From Klebsiella electrica (GTDB lineage: Bacteria; Pseudomonadota; Gammaproteobacteria; Enterobacterales; Enterobacteriaceae), in contig NZ_CP041247.1 in the NCBI RefSeq assembly GCF_006711645.1, positions 2,542,001 through 2,606,000 on the forward strand: a stretch of DNA of 64,000 nucleotides, read 5' to 3'. Every line of letters begins with the position of its first letter. The stretch's first letter is position 1. Under the pieces are notes generated by a model that worked only from the letters and a program-made list of their open reading frames with translations, did not search any database and was not told the DNA's origin. A program made the translations under genes and the position numbers. Positions 10,324 through 18,873 of this stretch are shown in pieces.

Positions 10324-10764
10324 ATGGTTGTTGATATTCGTGAAGTCTGCGCGCAAGACAAATCGTCATGGCTGCTGCTCTGGGAAGGCTATACCTCTTT
10401 TTATGGCAGCCCGCAGCCGGCCGATGTCACGGAATATACCTGGCAGCGTTTGCTGGACCGCCACTCGCCGGTGCTGGGTCGTGTGGCCGTGGTTGACGAT
10501 AGCGTGGTGGGGTTTGCGATTTGCGTTCTCCATGAAGGAACCTGGGTGAAAACTCCGATTTGCTATCTGGAAGACTTGTTCGTCGATCCGCAGGTCCGGG
10601 GCCGCGGCATCGCCCGCCAGTTGATGCAGGCATTACGGGCGGAGGGCAAAGCGCAAGGATGGTCGCGTCTTTACTGGCATACGCGCACCGACAATCCGGC
10701 CCGCCGACTGTATGACGAATTCACTCCCGCCGATGATTACGTGCGTTATTGCATCACCTGTTAA
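10324..10764 (+). CDS. GNAT-family N-acetyltransferase
   Basis: A 146-residue GNAT enzyme starting at ATG 10324 behind AGGAG. The acetyl-CoA motif is LFVDPQVRGRGIARQLMQALRAEG around residues 85-108, with YWHTRTDNPARRLYDEF downstream. It resembles the bacterial GNATs loosely related to spermidine/diamine acetyltransferases, but the acceptor cannot be deduced. It is 67 bp upstream of a small membrane protein gene on the same strand. Confidence 0.83.
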   Translation: MVVDIREVCAQDKSSWLLLWEGYTSFYGSPQPADVTEYTWQRLLDRHSPVLGRVAVVDDSVVGFAICVLHEGTWVKTPICYLEDLFVDPQVRGRGIARQLMQALRAEGKAQGWSRLYWHTRTDNPARRLYDEFTPADDYVRYCITC

Positions 10765-10831
10765 GACAGGTTAGAAGAAAAGCCGTTGTTCAGCGTCGCC
10801 TGGCGGCTGAAAACAACTCAGGAGAATCAAA

Positions 10832-10930
10832 ATGGAAAAACGCATCGACACCGCCATTAACCTGATTATGTTTCTTTCGCTGCTGGTCACCGCGTGGGAT
10901 CTCTCGCTGGTGCACCATCTTTCCTGGTAA
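10832..10930 (+). CDS. Small single-pass membrane protein, 32 residues
   Basis: A 32-codon reading frame starts at ATG 10832 behind a strong GGAG ribosome binding site (AGGAGAATCAAA) and ends at TAA 10928. The product begins MEKRIDTAINLIM, continues FLSLLVTAWDLSLV and ends HHLSW. That is a charged N terminus followed by one hydrophobic helix at about residues 9-27, typical of enterobacterial small membrane proteins. I do not recognise the family. The good start signal and helix argue for a real gene, but a frame this short can occur by chance. Confidence 0.55.
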   Translation: MEKRIDTAINLIMFLSLLVTAWDLSLVHHLSW

Positions 10931-11003
10931 CCACGACAAGCAAAACAATACCGACGCCCGGCGACACAGCACGCATTGGCTATGCCGCCGGACGTCTCGG
11001 TCA

Positions 11004-11768
11004 TCAGAGGCGCGGTTTACGCTGCGCGACAATAAACAGGCGCGGGAACAGTAGCAAAACCTTTCCGTTACACTGTAACGGATAGTGCTGTTGCAACAGC
11101 GTCAGATAGCGCTGCAGAAAAGCCTCCCGTTGCCCGGCATCGAGCGGCTGCAGATAGGGGCGAAGTCCCGTGGATTGCAGCCAGTCGATAATCGCCTGGT
11201 GCGACTCCAGCGGGTGATAATATGTCGTTCGCCAGATATCCACCTCGCAACCGCAGGCGCTAAGAATATCGTAATACGCCTGCACGCCCGGCAGCGGATG
11301 ACGTCCGTTCTCCGGGAACCCCATCTCCTGGGCGACCTGGCGCATCAGCCGATGAGAAGGTTCCTGCCAGTTGTCCGGCATTTGTACCGCCAGCATGCCG
11401 TTATCCGCCAGTTGATTCACCAGATGTGGAAACAGGCTTTCATGATCCGTCAGCCACTGGAGCGATGCATTGGCATAGAGAAGATCGGCCGGCCGTTCGG
11501 GTTGATACTGGCGAATATCGGCGGCGACGAAGCGGCAGGTTGGTAGCACCCGGGCGGCGTCTTCGAGCATCGCCGGCGAACTGTCAACGCCGATCAGCGT
11601 CGCTTCCGGCCAGGCCTGATGTAGCAAAGCGGTGCTGTTGCCGGGACCGCATCCCAGGTCGACGGCGAATGTGACGGGATGCCGGGCAATACGGGTGACT
11701 AATTCCGCGGCGGGGCGCGTACGCTCAGCGCCAAACTTCAGATAGAGAGAGGGATTCCAGTCGGCCAT
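11004..11768 (-). CDS. tam: Trans-aconitate 2-methyltransferase Tam
   Basis: A 254-residue SAM-dependent methyltransferase that methylates trans-aconitate, a by-product that inhibits aconitase. Motif I is [16 protein letters not shown] at about residues 34-49. [13 protein letters not shown] and [27 protein letters not shown] follow as in E. coli Tam, and [12 protein letters not shown] is also shared. E. coli tam lies close to uxaB, as here. The gene is convergent with the small membrane protein upstream. Confidence 0.93.
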   Translation of the reverse strand: MADWNPSLYLKFGAERTRPAAELVTRIARHPVTFAVDLGCGPGNSTALLHQAWPEATLIGVDSSPAMLEDAARVLPTCRFVAADIRQYQPERPADLLYANASLQWLTDHESLFPHLVNQLADNGMLAVQMPDNWQEPSHRLMRQVAQEMGFPENGRHPLPGVQAYYDILSACGCEVDIWRTTYYHPLESHQAIIDWLQSTGLRPYLQPLDAGQREAFLQRYLTLLQQHYPLQCNGKVLLLFPRLFIVAQRKPRL

Positions 11769-11922
11769 GGGTGACTCCGGGTAAAATATACGCGTTCACC
11801 AGCATAGAGGGCAATGTCGGCAGATTAAACGTCTTTTCATCGCTATGAGGAAATTGTCGCCATTTTTGTGACAATGTCACGCCTGCGATGAGCAGGCGGC
11901 AGGGAGTACGCATGGGCGTGGG

Positions 11923-12213
11923 TTAATCGCTCTCTTTGAGCGCTTCGGCGCGTTTTGCCGTGGCATAGACGAAATCCAGCATCGGCTCCAGATCGGTGTC
12001 ATATCCGGCCTGGATAATTTTACCGCGTAGCCATTCGATTTCGCTGGTGATATCCGGGTGGAAGATATTATTGTCCTGAGCTTTACGCAGCCATTTCAGC
12101 AGGAAGTTGTTCTTTCCCCTGATTCCCCCCGATTTTTTTGATTTACCATGAATTTTCAGCGCGACTAAGATGCAGTAATAGAAATGAACGCGCTGATTAA
12201 AGCTTTGATGCAT
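11923..12213 (-). CDS. Hypothetical protein, about 96 residues
   Basis: A reading frame beginning MHQSFNQRVHFYY and ending TAKRAEALKESD. The N-terminal third is basic (KIHGKSKKSGGIRGKNN). The rest looks helical and acidic, with FHPDITSEIEWLRGKIIQAGYDTDLEPMLDF. I do not recognise the family. The ribosome binding site (GGGAAA) is weak and an in-frame ATG eight codons upstream is possible. The coding look of the C-terminal half makes a real gene more likely than not. Confidence 0.45.
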   Translation of the reverse strand: MHQSFNQRVHFYYCILVALKIHGKSKKSGGIRGKNNFLLKWLRKAQDNNIFHPDITSEIEWLRGKIIQAGYDTDLEPMLDFVYATAKRAEALKESD

Positions 12214-12441
12214 TTGCGTATTTCCCGCCAGGCTCAAGAACTCACCATCGTGGTCAGTGATTTGGATTGGGTTACGTCACGGGCCGGATCTTTTATTGCG
12301 CGATCTCTGGTATGCCACCCGCCACGTCAGTGCGCCTGTAACCAGACGTGACAAGGATGTTGGCACGGATGCCGAATCGCCGTCAATTGTTGATTAGTTT
12401 TTTAGCGGAACCGGCAACCAGAGGCTGCCGGAGACCCTCTT

Positions 12442-13632
12442 TCATAGGTGGCGCAAACCGACGCGTTGCTGCAGATAAATGCGTAAAACCAGCAGGAATG
12501 CCAGCACAACGACCACCGCGGCCAACAGATAAATCGTATCCAGAGCATAATACCCGGCGACCCAGCCCGCGACGGGACCCGTCAAACCGAGCGCCAAATC
12601 GAGAAAGGCCGAATAGGTTCCCAGCGCCGTACCCTGGTTTTGTTCTTCAACCTGTCTGACCGCTTCCACCCCCAGCGCCGGGAAAACTAAAGAGAAACCG
12701 GAACCGGTCAGCAGCGCGCCGAGGCCGGCTATCCATGCACAAGGCGCCAGCCAGATAATCACCAGCCCGAGAGATTCGACAACGAAGCAGACCAGAGAGA
12801 CGCGAACGCCGCCGTAGCGGGTAATCATATTACCCGCCACCAGGCGCACGCAGATAAACCCGGCGCTAAACAGCGAAAGGGTAAATGCCGCACCTTGCCA
12901 GCGATGTGCGGAAAAGTAGAGCGTGATAAAGGTTGCGATAACCCCGAACCCCACGGTCCCCAGGGCCAGACCCAGGCCATAAGGCCAGATTTTGCGCACC
13001 ACCACATGGAACGGCGCCCGAACACCGGCGGTGACGCTGACATCCTGGCGCGTACGGGCAAAGAGCAGGCCAACCAGGGCCACCACGACGACCACGGCGG
13101 CAAAACCGCTGATACCAAAGTTGCTGTTCAGCATCACGCCGAGCGGCGCGCCAACCGCCATCGCCACATAGGTCGCCACGCCATTCCACGAGATCACCCG
13201 CGAAGTATGCATCGCCCCCACGGTTTTAATGCCCCACAGCGTAGCCCCCGTCGCGGTAAAGCTTTCACCGACGCCAAGAAAAAGACGGCCTATCAGCAAA
13301 GCGCTAATCGCCAGCAGCGGCACCGGTTGCAGCGCCACCGCAACGAGAGTGAACAGCCCGCTCAGCAGACAGCAGACGATCCCAAGACTGACGACTTTTT
13401 TGGGTCCCCAGATATCCGTATAACGTCCAGCGTGCGGGCGGCTGAACAGCGTAGAGATGTACTGCAGGCTGATAACAACACCGGCGATAAGCGTACTGTA
13501 TCCCAGTTGGTAATGGATATAGCCAGGCAAGACGGCGAGCGGCAGACCGATAGAGAGATAGCAGATACAGGTAAAAACGACGATCGAAATAATGCGTAGA
13601 TTGAGTTGCGTATTACTGACTGAAGAGGTCAT
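12442..13632 (-). CDS. MFS transporter of the YhhS/YfcJ (UPF0226) type
   Basis: A 396-residue 12-helix major facilitator transporter in the inner membrane. It resembles E. coli YhhS and YfcJ: LNLRIISIVVFTCICYLSIGLPLAVLPGY at the N terminus, SRPHAGRYTDIWGPKKVV as the loop 2-3 motif, ISWNGVATYVAMAVGAPLGV, and ALLTGSGFSLVFPALGVEAV. I start it at the ATG whose complement is 13630-13632; a frame open further upstream lacks homologous sequence. The cargo is unknown, although relatives have been linked to arabinose or drug efflux. Confidence 0.82.
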   Translation of the reverse strand: MTSSVSNTQLNLRIISIVVFTCICYLSIGLPLAVLPGYIHYQLGYSTLIAGVVISLQYISTLFSRPHAGRYTDIWGPKKVVSLGIVCCLLSGLFTLVAVALQPVPLLAISALLIGRLFLGVGESFTATGATLWGIKTVGAMHTSRVISWNGVATYVAMAVGAPLGVMLNSNFGISGFAAVVVVVALVGLLFARTRQDVSVTAGVRAPFHVVVRKIWPYGLGLALGTVGFGVIATFITLYFSAHRWQGAAFTLSLFSAGFICVRLVAGNMITRYGGVRVSLVCFVVESLGLVIIWLAPCAWIAGLGALLTGSGFSLVFPALGVEAVRQVEEQNQGTALGTYSAFLDLALGLTGPVAGWVAGYYALDTIYLLAAVVVVLAFLLVLRIYLQQRVGLRHL

Positions 13633-13833
13633 AACATCATGGTATTTCAAACGAAGGTGTGAGCAGCATAGCGCAGACCCGGTCATCCGGACGAGCACAG
13701 GATGCGTTTTCCCGTTGTTTTAGCCAAACCCACCAAAATTAGTCCCCGGACAAGACGAATCTGTGCAAGTCTGCGTATTCAATGTATAAATTTTCTGCCG
13801 ACTCTATTTCTGTGTTCACCCTCAGGAGGGAAC

Positions 13834-14143
13834 ATGACAAAAGATTTCACCGATATCGCCGTGCTGTTTGTTGCAGGATTTGGTCCCATCACGCAAAACA
13901 CCGCGCTGAGCCATACCTTTTATGGCGAGACGTTAGGTTTACCTTTGCAACGGATGGCGGGCAACGATGACTATCTGCTGACCGAACAGGATGCGCTGGC
14001 GGGAGTGAAACATTTTGCCCTCTGGCCGCTGTCTCAGGCGGCGACTTCCTGCTTTGGCAGTGAACAGTGGCCGGCAGATCTGCCCGGAAGGACTGCTGAC
14101 CGGCGTCACGATTACGCCATGGCTACGCGAGGAGACGCGGTGA
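13834..14143 (+). pseudogene. VOC/glyoxalase-family protein, broken by an internal deletion
   Basis: The gene starts well (ATG 13834 behind CAGGAGGGAAC), and its product begins MTKDFTDIAVLFVAGFGPI and includes the early VOC-fold signature SHTFYGETLGLPL. After SEQWPADLP (about base 14085) the frame changes. The proper VOC tail, EGLLTGVTITPWLREETR, is present immediately downstream in the next frame and stops at TGA 14141-14143. The middle part of the domain, probably some 40 codons, is missing. The intact gene would have overlapped the following GNAT start by 4 bp (GTGA). Confidence 0.72.
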
Positions 14144-14685
14144 AAGCGCCGCTCTTGATAACCAACAGACTACGGCTGGTCCCGCTGGCCAAAGACGACG
14201 CGCCTCAGATTCAGGCTGTCTTCCCGCAATGGGAAATCGTGCGTCATCTGGCGGCCAGTTTTCCATGGCCATTCCCGGACGACGGGGCATCTCGCTATGT
14301 GAACACGATTGCCTTACCGGCCGCCGAAAAGGGTAGCGGCTGGTTCTGGACGATTCGCCGCCAGGCCGCCCCGGAGCAACTTATCGGTCTGATTACGCTA
14401 TCCGACCAGGTGGATAACAATCGCGGGTTCTGGCTGGATCCGGCCTGGCAGCGTCAGGGATTGATGACGGAAGCCTGCCGCTGTGTGACCGATTTCTGGT
14501 TTAACACTCTCCATCGGGAGGTGCTGCGCGCGCCCAAAGCCCGCGACAACGATGGCTCGCGGAAAATATCGATCAACAGCGGCATGCGCCTGATTCGCGT
14601 AGAGCAACAGCAGTTCACCGCGGGTAGGCTGGATGCGGAGTTGTGGGAAATCACCCGCGATGAGTGGAACCGTCTGGCGCGCTGA
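14140..14685 (+). CDS. GNAT-family (RimJ/RimL-type) N-acetyltransferase
   Basis: A 181-residue acetyltransferase starting at GTG 14140. It opens with TNRLRLVPLAKDDAPQIQAVF, a RimJ/RimL-type beginning, and contains GFWLDPAWQRQGLMTEACRCVTDFWF, the CoA-binding motif, at about residues 91-116. The GTG overlapped the stop of the VOC gene before that gene was damaged, so the two were translationally coupled. Because of the VOC deletion, the frame is now open from ATG 13834 through this gene, so a 283-residue fusion may be made as well. GC-rich hairpins follow the stop (14693-14723). Confidence 0.78.
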   Translation: MKAPLLITNRLRLVPLAKDDAPQIQAVFPQWEIVRHLAASFPWPFPDDGASRYVNTIALPAAEKGSGWFWTIRRQAAPEQLIGLITLSDQVDNNRGFWLDPAWQRQGLMTEACRCVTDFWFNTLHREVLRAPKARDNDGSRKISINSGMRLIRVEQQQFTAGRLDAELWEITRDEWNRLAR

Positions 14686-14806
14686 AAAGCGGGCGGCCCG
14701 CGACTATAATGGCAACGGGCCGCGGCGAAACGCCGTCGTTAACCCGCGTGATTTGATTGCCAGGACGGACCATTTTCCATAGAATCAACCCTTTCGGAGA
14801 GAGCAA

Positions 14807-15427
14807 ATGTCCGTTGCCGATGCCCTTCTGGCTTATTCCTTAGCCGCGTTACTTCTGACCTTAACCCCTGGCCTTGATACCGCGCTAATCCTCCGCACCT
14901 CAACCGTCGAAGGTGGCAAAAAAGCCTTTCAGGCGGCCCTGGGTATCGATACCGGTTGTTTTATCTGGGGCGCAATCGTTGCTTTCGGTTTAGGCGCGTT
15001 GCTTGCGGCATCGGAAGTCGCCTATAACATCCTGAAATGGTGCGGAGCGGCCTATTTATGCTGGTTAGGCTTTCAGCTTCTGCTTCGTCCACGCCGGGCC
15101 TTTGATACGCCGCAGGTTGCCGCGTCTTCTGGCCGTAACTGGTTTGTAAAAGGGATGCTCGGAAACGTCCTCAATCCCAAAATGGGGGTATTTTACGTCT
15201 CCTTTTTACCGCAGTTTATCCCCGCAGGGCACTCGCCGGTTATCTGGACCTTCCTGCTGGTCACCATCCACGTGTTGATCGGCACGCTGTGGTCGCTAAC
15301 CCTGATCCTCGCGACCCGTTATGCCTCCGGGCTACTCAAAAGACCACGTTTTATCCAGTGGATGGATCGCATCACCGGCGGGGTGTTTATGCTCTTTGCC
15401 GCCAGACTGGCACTCAGCCATCGTTAG
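14807..15427 (+). CDS. LysE/RhtB-family amino-acid exporter
   Basis: A 206-residue inner-membrane protein with about six hydrophobic segments. The RhtB-family opening LLTLTPGLDTALILRTS (residues 17-33) and GMLGNVLNPKMGVFYVSFLPQFI (around residues 111-133) are diagnostic of LysE/RhtB exporters of amino acids and analogues. It starts at ATG 14807 behind GGAGAGAG. A GGGGGC/GCCCCC hairpin at 15436-15452 follows the stop. The substrate is not determinable. Confidence 0.85.
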   Translation: MSVADALLAYSLAALLLTLTPGLDTALILRTSTVEGGKKAFQAALGIDTGCFIWGAIVAFGLGALLAASEVAYNILKWCGAAYLCWLGFQLLLRPRRAFDTPQVAASSGRNWFVKGMLGNVLNPKMGVFYVSFLPQFIPAGHSPVIWTFLLVTIHVLIGTLWSLTLILATRYASGLLKRPRFIQWMDRITGGVFMLFAARLALSHR

Positions 15428-15584
15428 TTGCCCCAGGGGGCAGCAGGCCCCCCGAATTTCTCTGCCGCGTTGACCACCACACTTCGCCGTTCAGCGAAGC
15501 ATCTTTATCAGGCTCCTCTACTGTGACAGTCGACGGCGGGCGCGATCTACGTATCTTGCTCGCCGGTCTTTTTCTTACCATAAT

Positions 15585-15625
15585 AAAAAGAGAATAATAT
15601 TAAAATATGGTTCTCTTTTTGAGAT
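15585..15625 (+). promoter_or_regulatory. Probable LysR operator upstream of the MFS gene at 15646
   Basis: TCTCTTTTTGAGAT at 15612-15625 is the same 14-bp core, on the opposite strand, as the centre of the perfect palindrome at 17694-17718 beside the LysR gene. A further arm, AAAAAGAGAA (15585-15594), forms an inverted repeat with TTCTCTTTTT. The site ends 20 bp before the MFS start. Shared operators imply that the LysR protein encoded at 16818-17660 controls this MFS gene. Confidence 0.65.
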
Positions 15626-15645
15626 TAAATGCGACGGAGCAGGAT

Positions 15646-16821
15646 GTGAATATGACCCCACAGCGGACCGAGCGTCAGGCTTTGCGGCTGGCGCTGGCCG
15701 GTTCAGTCGTGCTGATTATCGGCATGGGATACGGGCGTTTTGCCTATACCGGGATTCTGCCGGTTATGCTGGATGAGCAGATCCTGTCGCTGCGGCAGGG
15801 TAATCTGGCAGCCTCGGTCAACTACGCGGGCTATCTGATCGGGGCGCTGTTGCTGTCGAAAGCCCGGCCGGCGGACAGCACCCGCCTGACTCTCGCCTCG
15901 GTGGTATCCACGTTAGTATGTCTGGCGCTACTGGCGTGGGTGAAGTCGCCTTTAGCCATAATCCTTATCCGCGGGCTGGCCGGAGTGCTGAGCGCAGTGA
16001 CGCTGATCGCCGGCTCGCTATGGCTCCTCCAGCATATGAAACACCCTCATGGCGCGCCGGTACTCTTTTCCGGCGTTGGGATGGGGATCTTTTTATCCGC
16101 CGAATGTATCTCGCTGGCAAAATACGCCTCGCTCTCCAGTCCACAAATCTGGCTTATCTGCGCCGCGAGCGCAACGATCCTCTTTTTACTGGTCGTGCGC
16201 CTGCTGTTGACGCCGGCTGATGCGGCGCTGGCCTGGCCGCAGCCGTCACCGGCGATAACCGGGACGGATGGAAAAACCGCCGATGCCTGGCGATTACTGG
16301 CGATATATGGTTTTTCTGGCTTTGGTTACATCATTACCGCGACCTACCTGCCGCTGTTTTTATCCGGCTCGCTGGCGCAGATCGATCCCGTGCAAATCTG
16401 GGCGCTGTTTGGGCTTGCGGCGGTACCTTCATGCTTTATCTGGCACAAACTGGTTATCAGGCTGGGCTTCCGGCGGGTGCTGACCGCCAATCTGCTGACA
16501 CAGGCGGCGGGCGTTGTGTTGCCAGCTCTCAGCCAGGGATTACTCGCTTGTCTGCTCAGCGCGCTGCTGGTCGGTTTTACCTTTATGGGCACCGTTACCA
16601 TTGCGCTTGCGGAAGCCAGAAGGCTGAACCATCGGGTAAAATTTAACATGATCGCGGCGATGACGGCCACCTACGGCGTCGGGCAGATTATCGGGCCCGT
16701 TGTCGCCGGGGCGCTGCATAACCTGACGGGAGCGTTTACTCCCTCACTGATGGCGGCGGCAGCGTCTCTGTTTCTGGCGGCGGGGCTAGTTGCGGTCAGG
16801 TCAGGGCGCGCGCACCCTTAA
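15646..16821 (+). CDS. MFS transporter, YbfB/YjiJ family
   Basis: A 391-residue 12-helix MFS protein of the YbfB/YjiJ type. GMGYGRFAYTGILPVMLDE near the N terminus is the family hallmark, and GFGYIITATYLPLFL and TATYGVGQIIGPVVAGAL are found later. GTG 15646 lies 6 bp after GGAG; ATG 15652 is the alternative. It overlaps the convergent LysR gene by 4 bp at its 3' end. A LysR-type operator shared with the nitronate monooxygenase gene suggests that it exports or imports a compound linked to that enzyme. Confidence 0.85.
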   Translation: MNMTPQRTERQALRLALAGSVVLIIGMGYGRFAYTGILPVMLDEQILSLRQGNLAASVNYAGYLIGALLLSKARPADSTRLTLASVVSTLVCLALLAWVKSPLAIILIRGLAGVLSAVTLIAGSLWLLQHMKHPHGAPVLFSGVGMGIFLSAECISLAKYASLSSPQIWLICAASATILFLLVVRLLLTPADAALAWPQPSPAITGTDGKTADAWRLLAIYGFSGFGYIITATYLPLFLSGSLAQIDPVQIWALFGLAAVPSCFIWHKLVIRLGFRRVLTANLLTQAAGVVLPALSQGLLACLLSALLVGFTFMGTVTIALAEARRLNHRVKFNMIAAMTATYGVGQIIGPVVAGALHNLTGAFTPSLMAAAASLFLAAGLVAVRSGRAHP

Positions 16822-17660
16822 AACGATGCGGCTGACATCAGCAGCTGCCGCATTTCACTGAGCGCAGGGGACATCGACTCCCGGCGCCAGATGAGCTGAG
16901 TCTGCGCCTGCTGAACCGGTTGAATCTGGCAATCGTCAGGCAGGGTCAGGATATCGATGACGCTTTGCGGCAGGATAGCGCTATAGCCGCCGGACGCAAT
17001 GCAGGCGCTCATAGCGTGGTATGAGCCCACATCCTGAACCTCGATGCGCCGGTCGGCGGCGAAAAACGCTTCCCCGATCGCCCGATAGCTGCAGCCCCTG
17101 GGGAAGGCGGCGAGCCTGATCTCCGCGTGACCCGGTGGGCTCACCAGCATCAGTTGCTCGACAAAAACGGGGAGTGCGTCGATCTCTGTCGGGCAGACCA
17201 GCTTACCGTCCGCGCTCAGCGGCAAACTGACCAGCGCGCAGTCGAGGACGGCACGCTGCACCAGCTCAGTCAACTGCTGCGTAGGCTGGGTATGCAGCGT
17301 CAGCTCGACCTGCGGACAGATCGCGCGAAACCGTGGAAGAAGGTGAATTAGGCGGCTGGCGGCGGTCGCTTCCATGGAGCCCAGGCGCAAGCACCCGGCG
17401 GGTTTCGACGGGTGCAGCGCTTGTTTCGCCTCTTCGCCAAGGCTCAGTATTCTTAGCGTGTAGTCGAGGAACTGCTTTCCGGCGCAGGAGAGCGCCATTT
17501 TTTTATTGCCCCGCACGAACAGCTCAACGTCCAGCTCTTCTTCCAGCTGCTGGATGCGAGTGGTGATATTCGATTGCGCACGGCCCAGCTTTTTTGCTGC
17601 CCGGGTGATGCTTTGCTCTTCCGCGACAATTTTAAAGATCTGTAACGTGGTGTGGTTCAT
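16818..17660 (-). CDS. LysR-family transcriptional regulator
   Basis: A 280-residue LysR protein with an N-terminal winged helix (LQIFKIVAEEQSITRAAKKLGRAQ, then SNITTRIQQLEEELDVELFVR, residues 6-50) and a C-terminal effector domain. It is resident beside, and divergent from, the nitronate monooxygenase gene, with a perfect 10-bp palindrome in the gap that contains the LysR consensus ATC-N9-GAT. The same core stands upstream of the MFS gene at 15646. I infer a small regulon: this regulator, the MFS transporter and the monooxygenase. Confidence 0.87.
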   Translation of the reverse strand: MNHTTLQIFKIVAEEQSITRAAKKLGRAQSNITTRIQQLEEELDVELFVRGNKKMALSCAGKQFLDYTLRILSLGEEAKQALHPSKPAGCLRLGSMEATAASRLIHLLPRFRAICPQVELTLHTQPTQQLTELVQRAVLDCALVSLPLSADGKLVCPTEIDALPVFVEQLMLVSPPGHAEIRLAAFPRGCSYRAIGEAFFAADRRIEVQDVGSYHAMSACIASGGYSAILPQSVIDILTLPDDCQIQPVQQAQTQLIWRRESMSPALSEMRQLLMSAASF

Positions 17661-17693
17661 GTTTTTCTTCTAAATATGGAAATGATATTGATC

Positions 17694-17718
17694 TTAACAT
17701 CTCAAAAAGAGATGTTAA
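17694..17718. promoter_or_regulatory. Perfect palindromic LysR operator
   Basis: Arms TTAACATCTC and GAGATGTTAA are exact inverted repeats around AAAAA. Within them, ATC-N9-GAT (17699-17713) is a LysR-type T-N11-A box. The palindrome lies 33 bp upstream of the LysR start on one side and 33 bp upstream of the monooxygenase start on the other. Confidence 0.75.
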
Positions 17719-17751
17719 ACATTCGGTATCACACATTCAGACAGGGTGACT

Positions 17752-18873
17752 ATGCACAATCGCTTAACGCAGAGACTGGATATTGCTTATCCCATTATCC
17801 AGGCGCCAATGGCCGGCGTCTCAACGCCAGAGCTGGCCGCCGCGGTGAGCAACAGCGGCGGGCTCGGCTCTCTGGGCCTGGGAGCCGCGACCGTTTCCCA
17901 GGCCGAAGCGCTGATCGCGCGTACCCGGAATCTGACCACAGGGCCCATCAACGTCAATCTGTTTTGCCATGCGCCGGCGCGCCGGGACCCGCACACGGAG
18001 GCGCGGTGGATAGCGCTGTTGCGCCCGCTATTCGCCCGTTTCGGCGGGGAACCGCCCGAGACGCTGACGGAAATCTATCACAGTTTCCTTGCGAACCAGC
18101 CGATGGCCGAGCTGATACTGGACCTCGCACCTGAAGTGGTCAGTTTCCACTTCGGTGTGGCGGATAAGACACTCATTCGCCGCCTTAAGGAAAAAGGCGT
18201 GGCGATCATGGCCAGCGCCACCAGCGTAGACGAGGCGCAACGGGCCGTCGCCCAGGGCGTCGATATCGTGATTGCGCAGGGGTATGAAGCCGGAGGCCAT
18301 CGCGGGATCTTCGATCCTCATGGCGACGATCGGCAAATGAGGACCTTGACGTTGCTCCAGGCGCTACAGCGGACGCTGTCGATACCGGTTGTCGCCGCAG
18401 GGGGGATTATGGACGGCACCGGGATCCGCAGCCTGCTGCAGCTGGGCGCGGAAGGGGTTCAACTGGGGACCGCGTTCCTGCTGTGCCCGGAATCGGCTAC
18501 CGACGCCGGATATCGTCAGGCGCTGAGCGCTGAACCGCCGCCACAAACCGTGATGACCGCGGCGATTTCCGGCCGCCCGGCGCGCAGCATTGATAATGCA
18601 TTTTGTGAAATCGGCAGGCGTCATCCCGGAGTGCTACCTCCCGACTACCCGGTGGCCTACGACGCGGGGAAAGCGCTGGCGGCCGTGGCGAGAGCGCAGG
18701 GCGAGTGGGGATTTGGGGCGCAATGGGCAGGAGAGGGCGTCGCGATGATCCGGGCGCTGCCGGCGGCTGACCTGATGCAGGCGCTGATCCGTGAAGGCGG
18801 TTTTTGCACTCAGCAGCCGCGGCGGGATGGCGACCTGCCGCGACTGCCGATGTCCGACCGTGCGGATGTCTAA
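17752..18873 (+). CDS. Nitronate monooxygenase (2-nitropropane dioxygenase-like), FMN-dependent
   Basis: A 373-residue TIM-barrel flavoenzyme. PIIQAPMAGVSTPELAAAVSNSGGLGSLG near residues 14-42 is the family opening. VSFHFG and IAQGYEAGGHRG (about residue 176) carry the proposed catalytic His region, and VVAAGGIMDGTGIRSLLQLGAEGVQLGTAFL binds the FMN phosphate. These enzymes oxidise alkyl nitronates to carbonyl compounds and nitrite. GTG 17746 is an alternative start. It is adjacent to a LysR gene and a palindromic operator, and overlaps the convergent ABC permease gene by 4 bp. Confidence 0.85.
   Translation: MHNRLTQRLDIAYPIIQAPMAGVSTPELAAAVSNSGGLGSLGLGAATVSQAEALIARTRNLTTGPINVNLFCHAPARRDPHTEARWIALLRPLFARFGGEPPETLTEIYHSFLANQPMAELILDLAPEVVSFHFGVADKTLIRRLKEKGVAIMASATSVDEAQRAVAQGVDIVIAQGYEAGGHRGIFDPHGDDRQMRTLTLLQALQRTLSIPVVAAGGIMDGTGIRSLLQLGAEGVQLGTAFLLCPESATDAGYRQALSAEPPPQTVMTAAISGRPARSIDNAFCEIGRRHPGVLPPDYPVAYDAGKALAAVARAQGEWGFGAQWAGEGVAMIRALPAADLMQALIREGGFCTQQPRRDGDLPRLPMSDRADV

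Noticed and set aside
12895..13599. 234-codon + strand frame
   Set aside because: Antisense to the MFS gene at 12442-13632, with low-complexity basic composition.
13834..14685. A genuine VOC-GNAT fusion enzyme
   Set aside because: The lost VOC end is still present in another frame next to the breakpoint, so the fusion is a by-product of a deletion rather than an evolved architecture.
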